A stretch of 20,924 nucleotides of DNA from the NCBI GenBank assembly GCA_045617405.1, contig JAZLIL010000194.1, positions 1 through 20,924 on the forward strand, given 5' to 3'. The position numbers were made by a program, and so were the translations under genes. Below the pieces are notes generated by a model, which saw nothing but the letters and a program-made list of their open reading frames with translations, was not told the origin of the DNA and ran no database searches. Position 1 is the stretch's first letter. Each line of letters starts with the position of its first letter. Below are positions 7,617-19,200 of this stretch, piece after piece. This DNA comes from JAZLIL01 sp045617405. Its GTDB lineage: Bacteria; Bacillota; Clostridia; Lachnospirales; Lachnospiraceae.

Positions 7617-8825
7617 TTACCAGACAAGCTCCTCCGCTTTTGCAGGTTTTCTGTTTATTGTAACTTCGTACAGCTTTCCGTTCCTAAACCGTATCACACG
7701 GTCTGCCATTTTTGTAATCTCTTCGTTATGGGTAACCATAATCAGTGTTGTTCCGTTTGCAACAACATCTTCCAAAGCAGAAAGCACGTCTATGCTTGTT
7801 GCATAATCAAGTGCAGCCGTCGGTTCATCTGCCATTATTACCTTTGGCTTTTTTACAAGAGCCCTAGCTATGGAGATTCTTTGCTGCTGACCACCGGAAA
7901 GTTCCGAAGGGTAATTGTTCCTTTTGTCCGACATGCCCACAAGTTTCAGAAGCTCATCACTGTCAATCGGGTCGTCTACAAGCTCTCCGATAAGATCGAG
8001 ATTCTGTTTGGCTGTAAGATTCGGCATGAGATTGTAGCTTTGGAATATAAAACCGATGTTATCTCTTCTATATGCGGTAAGCTCGTCTTCCTTGGCAAAA
8101 GAGTAATCTTTATCCATGAATTTAATACTTCCGCGTGTGGGCTTATCCATGCCGCCTATTATATTGAGTATAGTGGACTTCCCACATCCGGATTCTCCAA
8201 GAAGGCACAGAAATTCTCCGTCGAACACATCAAAGCTGACGCCTTTTAGTACATTTGTCACTATATCTCCGTTTACATAGTCTTTCGTAATGTCTCTGAC
8301 AGACATTATTACATTTCTGTTATTCCAGGTGAAAAAGTGAGCGTTGTCATTAATTTCGGTTTCTACGAGAAGCGTAAGTACCTGGCATATTTCTGCAGTG
8401 TCTTCGTCCAGTTTTTCGCCGACTTTAATAAATTCAACACATCCGGTACCGGTAATATCGTTTGAAAACGGCACACATACCACCGAAGAAACATCCATGC
8501 CGCAAAATTCCGCAATATCTTCGCTGTACGGACTTCCTTTCACATCGAGATTTAACTCTGCATCACCGGAATTTGCGACCCTTCCGACTATTCCCTCCCC
8601 GGGAGCGTAGGACACGACAGTAAGATCGCCGGGACCAATCCAGTAATACGGATGAAGCCTCCGGTCGTCATCATTTAAATGCCAAATGACCGCATAGTCG
8701 GCAAACGTATTGCTGACTATGGTTAAAATGCCGCTTTTAAGAGCTCCGTCAACTGTCGTCTCTTTTGATATCGCAGAATTGATTTCCCCTATTATTTTGA
8801 AGTATTTTAAAACGTTTTGATCCAT
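7617..8825 (-). CDS. MacB/LolD-type ABC ATPase with an N-terminal GAF-like domain
   Basis: 402 residues, against about 230 for a stand-alone MacB-type ATPase. The extra length is an N-terminal domain of about 165 residues whose pattern fits GAF: a helical start (KYFKIIGEINSAISKE), then WHLNDDDRRLHPYYWIG, GEGIVGRVANSG, SSVVCVPFSND and CVEFIKVGEKL ahead of a closing helix. The ATPase part is complete: Walker A GESGCGKST (Lys216), Q-loop Gln262 (FIFQSYN), signature LSGGQQQ (Ser310), Walker B IMADEP with Glu334, and switch His366 (VTHNEE). ATG 8825 is preceded by AAAGG at a long spacing. The gene is first in a two-gene operon; only seven bases separate its stop from the permease ATG. GAF domains bind cyclic nucleotides, haem or other small ligands, so this one may tie ATP hydrolysis to an intracellular signal (inference). 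The ligand is unknown. Confidence 0.93.
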   Translation of the reverse strand: MDQNVLKYFKIIGEINSAISKETTVDGALKSGILTIVSNTFADYAVIWHLNDDDRRLHPYYWIGPGDLTVVSYAPGEGIVGRVANSGDAELNLDVKGSPYSEDIAEFCGMDVSSVVCVPFSNDITGTGCVEFIKVGEKLDEDTAEICQVLTLLVETEINDNAHFFTWNNRNVIMSVRDITKDYVNGDIVTNVLKGVSFDVFDGEFLCLLGESGCGKSTILNIIGGMDKPTRGSIKFMDKDYSFAKEDELTAYRRDNIGFIFQSYNLMPNLTAKQNLDLIGELVDDPIDSDELLKLVGMSDKRNNYPSELSGGQQQRISIARALVKKPKVIMADEPTAALDYATSIDVLSALEDVVANGTTLIMVTHNEEITKMADRVIRFRNGKLYEVTINRKPAKAEELVW

Positions 8826-8898
8826 TATTGCTGCTATACCTTTCTTAGTGCCGATGCAGGATAATAAGTATTCTGTTTTGTTATATTCCTCAATCGTC

Positions 8899-8927
8899 TT
8901 GTATTTTTATGAATACTACTTTATTAT
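8899..8927 (+). promoter_or_regulatory. candidate promoter for the divergent phosphotransferase gene
   Basis: TTGTAT at 8899-8904 and TATTAT at 8922-8927 are spaced 17 bp apart, giving a leader of roughly 110 bases before ATG 9046. Its -10 box overlaps that of the opposite-strand exporter promoter. Other AT-rich hexamers in 8940-9000 could also serve, so this assignment is tentative. Confidence 0.35.
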
Positions 8928-8951
8928 ATCTTACATAGGGTTCCGTTTCAA
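8923..8951 (-). promoter_or_regulatory. sigma-A-type promoter of the GAF-ABC exporter operon
   Basis: On the minus strand, TTGAAA (8951-8946) and TATAAT (8928-8923) are separated by 17 bp, a near-perfect match. Transcription would begin near 8916, about 90 bases before the ATPase start codon. Confidence 0.7.
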
Positions 8952-9045
8952 TAGTATATTCAAATAGCAGGACATTGCTGTTTTGGTATATGAAAAGGAA
9001 AACATTTGGAGAAGTATGTGAATCAACAGGATTGGGAGTGTGCAT

Positions 9046-9987
9046 ATGGATAACGAAGAAAGAAAATTCAGATTTGTTTCGCTTGAAGGTTGCAAAGAAT
9101 TAGGAAGAGGCAGCCATGGAATTACTTATAAGCTGAATGATGAGCAGATTCTGAAGGTTTACACTGACAACAGCAAGTTTTCTACCATTGAGAAGGAGCG
9201 TATCAGTGCCAAGTACGCGTTTCTTGAGGGCATTCCTTCAGGTATTGCGTTTGATACGGTGGTTACCGAAGAAGGCCTGGGCGTAATCTTTGAATTTTTC
9301 AATGGAAAACCGCTGGGGTCCTATATGAGCGAACATGAGGACCGGTTTGATGAACTGATTGAAAAATACGTGGCTGTATTAAAACAGTTCCACTCGACAA
9401 AAGCCGATACAACTAAATTCAGAAGTTCAAAGGAAGTTTATATTAATAATTTCAATAATCTGCCTGAAAAGTATTTCAACAGAAAGCAGGTACAGTCACT
9501 TATCAATATAGTTAGTTCCGTGCCGGATGCAGAATGCTTTATCCATAATGATTTTCATCCCCAGAATATAATAAGATCGGAGGATGGAAATCTGATGGTT
9601 ATCGATATGGCGGATGTCAGCTACGGACACAGTTTGTTTGATTTCGGAAGCCTGTATCTGACCCTTGTGTTATCAGGAAAGGCATCAAATAAGATTTGCA
9701 GGCAGGTGACCGGGCTTTCCTCAAAACAGGCAAAGCGTCTTTGGGACGAAACATTGAAAAAATATCTGGGAACAGATGATGCAAAAGTAATTAGGAAGTT
9801 TGAAAAGAAATGCGCAATCATCAGAAATCTTTCGATGACAATGCTTATTGCAACCGAGGGAGATTTGTGGCCCGCAATAGCCGTTCGTGCGGCAAGTATT
9901 TTTGCAAAGATAGTGCTGATTGGCAGAGAAAGGAAGTGCATTGAAGAATTGTCAGCCTGCAACAATATTGACTATACAGCCTCCTGA
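9046..9987 (+). CDS. aminoglycoside/choline kinase-like phosphotransferase
   Basis: 313 residues with a protein-kinase-like fold of the APH/choline-kinase type. It has a Gly-rich loop LGRGSHGITYKL (residues 19-30), a candidate ATP-binding Lys37 in ILKVY, the catalytic loop HNDFHPQN with Asp169 and Asn174, and a metal-binding Asp187 in IDMADVSYG. It resembles the anaerobe-rich group of putative phosphotransferases often annotated as TIGR02172; that assignment is from memory and was not searched. ATG 9046 is preferred over GTG 9040 because GGGAG lies seven bases before the ATG. Members act on small molecules such as sugars, amino alcohols or antibiotics. Resistance should not be assumed, because most chromosomal homologues have unknown substrates. 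The gene is transcribed away from the ABC exporter and ends inside its own terminator. Confidence 0.8.
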   Translation: MDNEERKFRFVSLEGCKELGRGSHGITYKLNDEQILKVYTDNSKFSTIEKERISAKYAFLEGIPSGIAFDTVVTEEGLGVIFEFFNGKPLGSYMSEHEDRFDELIEKYVAVLKQFHSTKADTTKFRSSKEVYINNFNNLPEKYFNRKQVQSLINIVSSVPDAECFIHNDFHPQNIIRSEDGNLMVIDMADVSYGHSLFDFGSLYLTLVLSGKASNKICRQVTGLSSKQAKRLWDETLKKYLGTDDAKVIRKFEKKCAIIRNLSMTMLIATEGDLWPAIAVRAASIFAKIVLIGRERKCIEELSACNNIDYTAS

Positions 9988-10002
9988 CGGAGGCTGTTTT
10001 TT
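9976..10002 (+). terminator. strong intrinsic terminator overlapping the phosphotransferase stop codon
   Basis: ACAGCCTCC (9976-9984) and GGAGGCTGT (9989-9997) form a perfect 9-bp stem. Its TGAC loop contains the TGA stop codon at 9985-9987, and the stem is followed by a run of T. A further small GC hairpin (GCGCG 10008-10012 with CGCGC 10020-10024) lies just downstream. Confidence 0.9.
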
Positions 10003-10046
10003 GGTTTGCGCGCCATGGACGCGCTCTAACGGAAAAAATGGGGCTT

Positions 10047-10077
10047 GGGCATGTTATAAGTGACATGCTCCTTTTTT
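10047..10077 (+). terminator. second intrinsic terminator upstream of the giant gene
   Basis: GGGCATGT (10047-10054) pairs with ACATGCTC (10063-10070), including one G-U pair, around TATAAGTG. A six-T run at 10072-10077 follows, and an A-run lies upstream (10033-10038). It is 45 bases after the first terminator with no gene between. It probably backs up the first one and insulates the giant gene from read-through. Confidence 0.65.
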
Positions 10078-10103
10078 GTTACGGGAGAAAGCGGTCTTAT
10101 GAT
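10076..10103 (+). promoter_or_regulatory. likely promoter of the giant surface protein gene
   Basis: TTGTTA (10076-10081) and TATGAT (10098-10103), spaced 16 bp, lie immediately after the second terminator. Transcription would start near 10110, giving a leader of about 140 bases before ATG 10251. The -35 box is only a partial match (4 of 6) while the -10 is good (5 of 6). Confidence 0.5.
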
Positions 10104-10250
10104 AAGGGCGATTCATTCAGGAAATGGGGATATTTGGAAACATGACAACAATTCGAGAGAAGAGTGTGGTACTGTTATTAACAGCCTATGGTGAGAAACC
10201 GGGTGAAGGGGTATCGCAAGCCCCTAAGTATTTTGGCAAGGAGTGTGCTT
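10104..10250 (+). promoter_or_regulatory. potentially structured 5' leader of the giant gene
   Basis: The leader contains a hairpin CTGTT-ATT-AACAG (10172-10184), a short GGT/ACC hairpin with a GAGAA loop (10190-10200), and AGGGG (10207-10211) paired with CCCCT (10221-10225). The last lies just upstream of the AAGGAG ribosome binding site (10238-10243). I compared it by eye with the c-di-GMP-I, c-di-GMP-II, ydaO, TPP, cobalamin and glycine consensus cores and could not fit any of them. No T-run follows the last hairpin, so control of translation or mRNA stability would be more likely than attenuation. Confidence 0.35.
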
Positions 10251-13200
10251 ATGAAGAAAATCGTAACGCGCGTCATCACTGTTATGATGGCTGTTGTTAT
10301 GGCGTTCAGCTCTTCGGGAGTTGAAGTCTTTGCGGCAGCGTTTGGTAGTGAGATGCAGTATAATGTCGGAAAGCAGGACTTTGATGAGGATATGCTGTCC
10401 ATGATCATGGAAATCGTCAAGGACAGAAAGACGGCACTGAAGATTATGCAGAAGCTCTACAGCGCCGGGCTTGTTGACGAAACCGGTCATCCGGTTGCCA
10501 ACGAGACGTTTTTGGTTGACGGAAAGGTCATGACTATGGACGAGCTCAAGGAGGCCTCGGAGGCACATGCCGATGATGCGACAGGGACAGTGTCGATTGA
10601 CGGCTATGATGTCACGTGGTCTTATGTTCGCACGCTTTTTGCACTTCGTGAAATGGAAGAGGTGCTTAATGACGCGCGGAAAAACGGCTACACAATAGAC
10701 CGTGACGCTATTCTTGACTTTGCGAACCAGCTTAACGATGGTCTTGTAGAATTCAGTGACAAGTCAGGAAGACCCCTTCTTTCACTGCTTAGCGCAGAAG
10801 GACCGGCAGAGGGCTTCACCAGAATTTATCTTAAGGATGAGGGCGGAAGCTGCGTTATGGATACTGCTTCCACAGCGTCTGATACTGTCAGCGCTCTTAA
10901 CAACACCTATAACCTTTCTTCCTTTAACTCCATGACGTTTCCCGTCCCTTCAAAGAAGGTTCGGACTGATAGCAGCGGAAAAAAGTACGTCGATGTAAAG
11001 ATGCTTACTCCCGTTTCAAAAGAGGAAGCAAGTAGGGTTTCGATGTATGTGTATTTCCCGGGAATAGTCAACGATCCCTATAAGCCGTCCGGAGGTGCCA
11101 CAGGTGCAAACTACTGCGGCAATGACGGAATTGGCATCAGTACCGCAGATAAACTGGAGTTCTGCATTGAAGCTGAGCGTGATACCACGGTCGGAGAGTG
11201 CTCCTTTGAACTAAGCTTTAAGAACGGAGATCTTTTATCATCTGCAAAGATAACAGACACGAGCGGCAATACCTGTGAGGGAAACAAGCTTGTAGTAACC
11301 TTCCCGGACGGTCAGAATAAAGTGACAATCGGTGATTTCGGTTATGCCTTGGGAAGATATACGGCAGATTTTACCGGATGCTGGGATGAATCACGTATAT
11401 TCACTGAGGGTTCCATGGATCTGATGACATATATGACGGTAGAGAACTGCCGGAACTGTGTGGTTGGATTAAAGGTTGATTCACCGAATGAAGATAAAAA
11501 GGTAGAAGTTCTTCATTACGGTTCACGGATTTCTTACCCTGTTAAGAAGGTAACAGTTCAGTCGGATTATCAGGGACGTCGCCCCTCGTATCCCGGGGAG
11601 GATGGGGAGACTGACGGTACTGGTAATAGTCTCAGTCCTTCAATCACTTCCGGAAGAAGCGGAAAAGAAATCTATTTCTACGGAGACCGTTTCCCCTTCA
11701 TCGCAAGCTTCGATAACTGGACTCAGTTAAGAGAATACGATGAGTACAAAAGTCTCATTTCCCATGGTAATCCCGTGGCTAAGCTTAATACAGGTAGTGG
11801 AACGTTTACTTCTTCACCGCTTGTATTAAACAGCCCGTTCTTTAACCGTTTCTACTTTGACTATGCCCTTAAAAACGAGCTTGACGCTGCCACGATTAAT
11901 GCGAGCAGCCTTGTAATCGAAGCGGGAGACGATAGCTACGACATTAACGAGACCTTCAGGTACATCGATTTATCGCAAGTAAACAGAAACACCTTCACCA
12001 CCTCTGAGCTTCAGAACAGTGGCGTCCTTCAGGGTGTTCAGTTTTCGACTCCCGACAAAATCAGGAGCTTTGCACCTGAGAATGCGACCTATGTTATTAA
12101 AGAGGATGGCGAGGTATATCTCAGAATTCCTGTAAAGTCAGGCAACCTTGAAGACCTGATTCCCTTCATTTCCTGGATATGTGCAGACACAGCGCAGGAT
12201 GCAAGCGGCAGATACTATCTGAAGAGCATGCTATCCGCAGGTACTGTAAAGAATGATGAGGGAGAGAACGTATCCTACCTGAATCCCGTATACCTCGAGG
12301 TTTCAAATGAGACCTTCAGTTATACGGATCCGATTACGCACGAGACGGCAAATGCCACCGAGCGCCCCATTGCAATCTACACAAAGGCTGAGCTTGACGG
12401 AAGCGCAGCAGGCTCCTTTGCGGGGAGCGTGGCAGAAGATGATGAGGCCAACCTTCTCGGTTCACTTGAATTTGTCGGAATCCGTCAGATCGGTTCATCA
12501 CAAGATCTGACTTCATATCTTGCATCCCAGACAACCGATACGCTTAAAACCAGGCTTGAAAGCGGAGAGTGGTGCAGGTTCCTTAACATTGCCGCCCTTT
12601 ACGATACGCTTCCGGGCGCAAAGAGCTACGCAGACACTATCTCCAATCCTCATGATTACAGTAAATACTGGGTATTCCCCTGCCTCAGCTTCCCGAAGGT
12701 AATGCTCAAGCAGGATGATGTCACTATCGACTACAACGACATCTGGGCGAAGTACAGTATTTCCGAAAGCAACCGCACCATCGCCAAGCTGCTTCCGAAC
12801 CAGTTTGAGGACAGCGGGAAGGAACTCATCCTTTCGTACAACATCAATCCTTCGCAGGCTGCGGACAATTGTGATGCCGCAAACTTTACATGGACCTCAA
12901 GCAATACTTCTGTAGCAACCATAGAGAATTATGTGGAGGGCGAAAAGACACTTGGCCGCATCGCACTTGTCGGAGGCACGGGCGACGTGACCTTCACGCT
13001 TTCGAACAGCGGCGTTACCTGGACATCGGCAAAGGTTACGGTTTCCGACGGTGCATCGCCGTTCCTTTATATTCCTTCAACCTCAAAGCCGGTTATCGCA
13101 AAGAAGGGCTACAAGACGGACGTACTGTTCTGTTCAAATATCCCCGGGTTCAACGATGCGAAAGCTGCCGGTTCCAAAACGTCATATGAAATGCGTGTCT

Positions 13201-16200
13201 ATAAGGCAAAACCCGAAAACATAGACGGACGCACTGAGTATGTTAAGGACGGCGAGGCCGTAAAGACAGTAAAGACTACGGGAACAAAGGCTGCACCCGT
13301 GAACGTTCTTTCCGTTCCGGAGGGCGTTCTCGAAGATGTTTCGGCATCAGGTCTTTGCAGCTATCTCGCAGAAATTCGCATTACCTATACCGGTGATGTG
13401 TACGAGATAAACAGGGACGACGAAGGTACAAAGTACAATGTGGAAGACGGAAAGTATGTTTTCTTCACCACCGTTCCCATTAAGGTGAAGAATGCCCCCG
13501 TTACAGCACAGATTGACATGTCCTCCTTCAAAAACTATGCTCTTGACGACAAAGCCAATGAAGTGAAGTGGACAGTAAGCGGCACCTGCAGCGAAGATGT
13601 TTCCTGGAAGCTTATTGTTTCCGATGAGGCGGGAAATACTGTCGCAGAGAATAGCGGTACCGGTACCGGAAGTATGCCGACCGCCTACACAATTCCTGCA
13701 GGCGTTATCTCGGGAGTGCCTTCACTTAAAGAAAACACACTCAAAAAGATTTACAGCATCTCCTTCAGCATAAGCAATAATCCTTCAGAGGAGGGCTATT
13801 CTGTTGCGTCGGCAAGAGTATATGTCTATAACAGGTACGCTCTTGATATCCTTGTGAATACGGCACATCACTCTGCACATGTGTCTGCTGACGGAAACAA
13901 GGTAACACTTGACAATACAGACTATGTAACAAGTCATATGAGCGACAAGGGAGTACTTAATATTTCTCTTGCCGAGCTTCAGCACGACGTGACGCTTCAG
14001 GCTGCAGTCAGCATCAATTTCGGTGACTACGTCTGGGGACTGATTTCCGACCAGCTGAAGTGGAAGGTGACTGACGCAAAAGAGGACGTCGAGGCGGCCA
14101 ATCTTTACTATGCACAGGACGGCAGATACGGCAATGTAGACGCAAATCTGCTCCCGTCCTTCATGCCCATCAGCTCCTTCATGCTTGCAGGCGAGGCAGA
14201 AGGAAAGGGAACGCTTGTCTGCACCCATGCGAACAGCGGACTTGAGACCTCGGTGGAAATCGAAGTCAAAATGATGAAGGATAAGCTCTATCTGTTCCAG
14301 TTCTATCCGCTTGCGAAAACGCAGCTTACCGTAACCGATAACAAAGGAACGGAGCATACTGTTTCGAGTGATGACAACGGACAGCTTGCCCTTTATATTC
14401 CTGATGGAATAAAGAAGGACAGCACACTCTTCTACAGCTGTGTTAAGAACGACATTCCGTATGCCGGAATGTATGAGGCGAAGTACTTAAAGAGCGGCGA
14501 GACAAACGGTGTGCTCGGCGGTACCTACCCTGTCAACGGCCTCGACCTGACAAAGACGGAGGAAGCTGACATTTTCCTGAAAACACCCGGCGGAAAGCCC
14601 TATGCGAACAAGGAAATCACGGTTCACGGCGGAATTTTCTACAACTCGAACGTGGAAAACAACCACGCTGCCGGGTTCGCTTCAGACGATTCAAGCAGGT
14701 ACGAAATGGTTGACGGCTACACCTATCAGCCGCAGATGGACCTTCTGACGGCGGAGCAGGCGGCTTCGTCGGATACCAATACGCAGGGAAAAGCCGACAC
14801 TTCAAACGGTCTTGAGGCGCTGAAGTTCAAAACCGACGCGAACGGCATGGTGCGTATCCTTGTCAACATGAACCAGCTCGAGAAGAACAAGAAGCTTGCT
14901 CCCGGTGAGGATCTGATGTTCATTCTCCAGCTTGAATTTGAGAATGAGGCATATCTCCCCATAATCGTTTCAAAGAAGATTCTGAATCCGAACGGTGAGT
15001 ATCTCGAAGCATCCGTGCAGACTCTCGTGCCGGCACCGAAGACAAAGAGCCCCATTATCACAGATATTGAGGAATACAGAATTACAAATAACGTTTCGAC
15101 ACCCATCAGCATCGGCCCTGAGGTCAATGCCGTAGGCTGCGATACCCACAGCCCGAACAGAAGCGTCAGGGTCAGCACGCTTCTGTGGGGCACAAACGGA
15201 ATGCTTGAGCCGGCATCAAAGGATACCTTCTGCAAGAGTGCCGGGGATTTTGCAAGCTACAGGGTATACTTTGCCGACATCCTTAAAGGAAAGGAGCATA
15301 ACAAAACTCTCGGTCAGGGTGCAACCACAAGAATCGGGCAGCAGCGCCAGCAGAGCAGGATAACCTATTATCCGTTCTCGACGATTGCGGTCGGCGAAAC
15401 CTCCATGAGTTTCAACGAGAACTGCTTCTTCGACCCCGAAGAGACAGGAAAGATGTGGCTTGAATATCAGGACAGCGTGCTCACTGATCTTGCGGTATTC
15501 AAGGATTTTGACGCGGACAGTCAGAAGATTTTAGCGAGGACAAGGTTCCCTTACAGGATAGCAAACAACCTTAAATGCCCCGACATCAATTCAAAGGACA
15601 GCGGCTTCACTGCTGATGTGAAGGCGTATATGAAGAGCATGCGCTCAGATATGGACAAGGACAAGACAGGTCTTAAGGATATCATTCCGGGCGGCGACAG
15701 TATTTCTGCATGTCTTTCCCTGGTTTCGGGCTTCTATACGGGCGGAGATTACAGCGTTGACCTCACTGTAGCGGCAACGGCCGACCCGCAGATTTACAAG
15801 GTGCTTCTGAGCGTCGGCGGCGAGAAGGGCGTTCTTACAAGCGAGCAGGCCAATTCGGGTGAAGAGGTCGAGGACGGCGTGAGAACTCATTTCGGCGATG
15901 ACACGCTCGACCCGCAGGACCTCGATGCGGCACTTAACGATTTCTTCGGTGAGGATAACAACGAGGAGAAGGAGTCTCCTGTTCATCCTAAAATTATGGG
16001 CGCCCTTATCGGCGAGGCAAAATACGACAGCAAATCAGGTCACTGGAAACTGAGCATTACGGGAGGAAGTATTACTATCGGCGTGGAATATGACGCGATT
16101 GATGAAAGCGAGAACTTCCTCGTAGGACCTATCCCGATTACAGTAAGCCTTAAGCTTACAGGAAAGTTCATGCGCTCAATGACCGTCGACCACGTTCTTG

Positions 16201-19200
16201 TACCGAGATATCTCGATGAGAACGGAAACGTGACATATGAAGAGCTTTCAGAAACCGGCTATGCTAACGAGGAGTATGACCCCGAAAGCAGGTACGGATA
16301 TATGACGGACATGGTACTCGGAGCCGAGCTTGAAGCCTTTATGGGACTTGGATTTGACTATTCCGTAGTAGCCCTGAAATTCGGAATTTCCGGAAGCATT
16401 GCGGCTAATCTGTACTTTGCCATAGGTTTCCTCGGAGCTCTTGACGATATCAAGGCAGGTGCCGGTATTTCGCTTGAAGGCGGAATCTCACTTGACTTTG
16501 AGGCAAGCATTCTCTTCATTTCGTATAAGAAGAGCTTTGCTTCCGCCAAGTTTGAGGCAGGTACACAGTCCTCGGGCTACACTGAGCTTGTGTCTCTCTT
16601 CCACAGTGCGACAGCGATGGATGATAAATATGCAGGCGGATATGCGGGCGGATCGGCGGAATTTCTTGACAGAAAGGCATCCGGCGATACCAATCCGAAA
16701 AAGGCACCTGTTCGGCTTATGGCCATGGGAGAATCAATTTTCACAACTCTTTCAGATCCGAAGGAGACTTTCGGAAACGTAGTTGTTTCCAATGACGGAG
16801 AGTATTTGTTCTACAGCGATGACTACACAGCAAGCTATGCAACATGGGATGGAGTAAACCGCGGAAACATCGTTACGGTTGACCGCTTGAACAACTCCGC
16901 GTCTCTTGACAAGAAGGATTACGGTCACTTCTATCTTGACGGATGTGGTGCGAACAGCAATTACTTTGCAACCTGGGTAGTCCAGACAGAGAGCAGCAAC
17001 AACGGTACCATGTCCGCAGCTGATTCACTTGCTGATCTTGCGGTGGCACTCAATTCGACGGAAGTCATGGCTGCTTCATATAACGCTTCGGAAAATAAGT
17101 GGAATGCTGTTCAGCTTAGTGACAATAACGCTCCTGATATGGCACCTACGGTTTCATCAAAGGGAAGCAAAGCAATCGTGGCATGGCGAAGCCTTTACGG
17201 CTCGGATTCTTCGAATCCGCTTAACTTCAATGTAGACGACAACATTGTATTCAGGTATTACAACGGTACAAAGTGGACCGATACCCAGATAGTTTTCAAC
17301 GGCTCCGCAAACGGCAAGGTGCAGTCACTTGACAGCTGCATGCTTGACGACGGAACTGCTGTACTTGCGTACACGGTACAGACAGACACGAAGAAGTCAA
17401 GTATCTACGGGCTTGAGGTTTACTATTCAATCATTAAGCCCGATGGTGAAGGCTTCAAGGTGACAACGGTTAATGCGTCAAATGCCCCGGGACGCGCCGA
17501 CGATAACGTAAAGATCAGCGCGGCAGGCGACGAGGCAGTACTCATGTGGTACACAAGCACGCACTATGATGAAAACAAGGCGGAAAAGAAGCAGGCAACG
17601 GATGTAAATGACCTGTACCTTCTCGGTATCAAGGCTAACGGAAGCATCGACACGGAGATTCCCGAGAGTGTCCTTGCAATTGACGACTCTGTCAGCGTAA
17701 CGAACAATTATACAATCGATGTGGCGAAGAATCAGGATGGCAGGATTGAACTTACGGTTGCCTGGATTGTTCCCATCACTTCATATGACGCTTCCGGAAA
17801 TCCTGACGGCGTCATGAGTGAAATTTTTGCGACAAAGCTCAGCCGCGATGACGGTACCTATACCATGACGACACCTGCAAAGGTCATCTCCACGGAAAAG
17901 GCGACCGCTGTCGACAGCATGATTATGAAAGCTGACACTGAAAGCGGAAAGGTAATAACCTGGCTTTCGGAGACAGTTTACAAGGGTGCGCCTGTAGAAA
18001 CGGGAGATTATCTGACAGTTGATCAGGTCATCCTCAGAGTCAACTACAAGACTCAGGCAGAGTACGAGGCGGCAAAGGCTGCATTCAACGCAAGCTACCC
18101 TGACGGTAAGTGTCCGATCAGGAAGGTTCCCGGATACTCTGCGCTTGCAAAAAAAGAGTTCGAGCTGAAGCCGGAACTCTCCCTCTTAAAGGTAGAGTTC
18201 GATCGTGATAATGTAATTCCCGGACTTTCAGTACCCGTTAAGTACACGGTAATGAACACCGGCGTTGGAAAGATTGACAAGGCAGATTTTGACGGACAGA
18301 CTGAAACAATAAATCTTGCGCCTAACCGCGAGACTTCCGTGACAGTAATAACACCGGTAGTCAAGGGCGCGGACCATGATTTTGTCATTAAACCTGTTAG
18401 CGGCGGTATACAGTTTGAGGAGCTGACAGGAAAGCTGCGATTCAATATCCCGAAGGTTGATATCCTCAAGACAGAGGTGACCGCAGAAGGAGAGGGCAAG
18501 CGTACTGTCACGGCAACTCTTGTAAACAACAGCAGAATTGACCTTGAAGGAAGTAACCGTGAGGTCGAAGTCGGTCTCTACACAGACGTCACGATGAAGA
18601 CACCGATCGGCGAACCCGTAAAGGTAAGCCCGGATGAGTTTGACCTTGTGGACCTTGATGCGGAAACAGTGTCAATCGAGTTTAACGTAAGTGACTACGT
18701 AGCAGCTTACAACAGCAATGTAAATTACGGTCCGGACGGAAAGCCTCTCTCAGGCGAGCATGAGATGCTTGTCGGAACGAAGAGCGAGATTCCTTCGGAC
18801 GGACTCGAGGTAGTGGCAATTGTCGAGGTCAAAGAGGAGAACTCAGACCCCGCAAAGGCAAAGACACTCTATGCAAATTCCGGCTCGACAAAGATTAAGC
18901 CCTTATTCACGACAGAAACGGGAGCAGTTGTCAAATACCTTTCTGAGCCTGAAATCACACCCGATGATCCTTCAAAGAAGGACGCATCCGGTAATCCTGC
19001 CGGTTCCGCAAGTATCAGCGGCAGCGGCTATATAAATAATGAATCCATCATTGCAAGGGGCACGAAGTATTACACAGTATCAGTTCTTGATGTGGATAAG
19101 AAGCCCATTGCAAGGAAGGTCATTACCGCAAACCTCACACCGGAACACAAGGTAGAGTTTGACTACGAATTTGAGGTTGCAAAGATAGAGGATTACAGTG

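Noticed and set aside
9046..9987. Annotation as an aminoglycoside resistance gene
   Set aside because: Only the general phosphotransferase fold motifs are visible. Many chromosomal members act on unrelated small molecules, and nothing in the context points to resistance or mobility.
10124..10324. Plus-strand 66-codon frame in the leader of the giant gene
   Set aside because: It overlaps the start of the giant gene in another frame. A purine-rich sequence lies too close to its ATG, and the peptide lacks recognisable features. A leader peptide cannot be excluded but is not supported.
13785..14357. Minus-strand 190-codon frame
   Set aside because: It lies wholly within the giant gene, shows no domain pattern, and its composition is that of an antisense shadow.
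18095..18529. Minus-strand 144-codon frame
   Set aside because: Antisense to the CARDB-like domain of the giant gene, Ser/Thr-rich shadow composition, no start signals.
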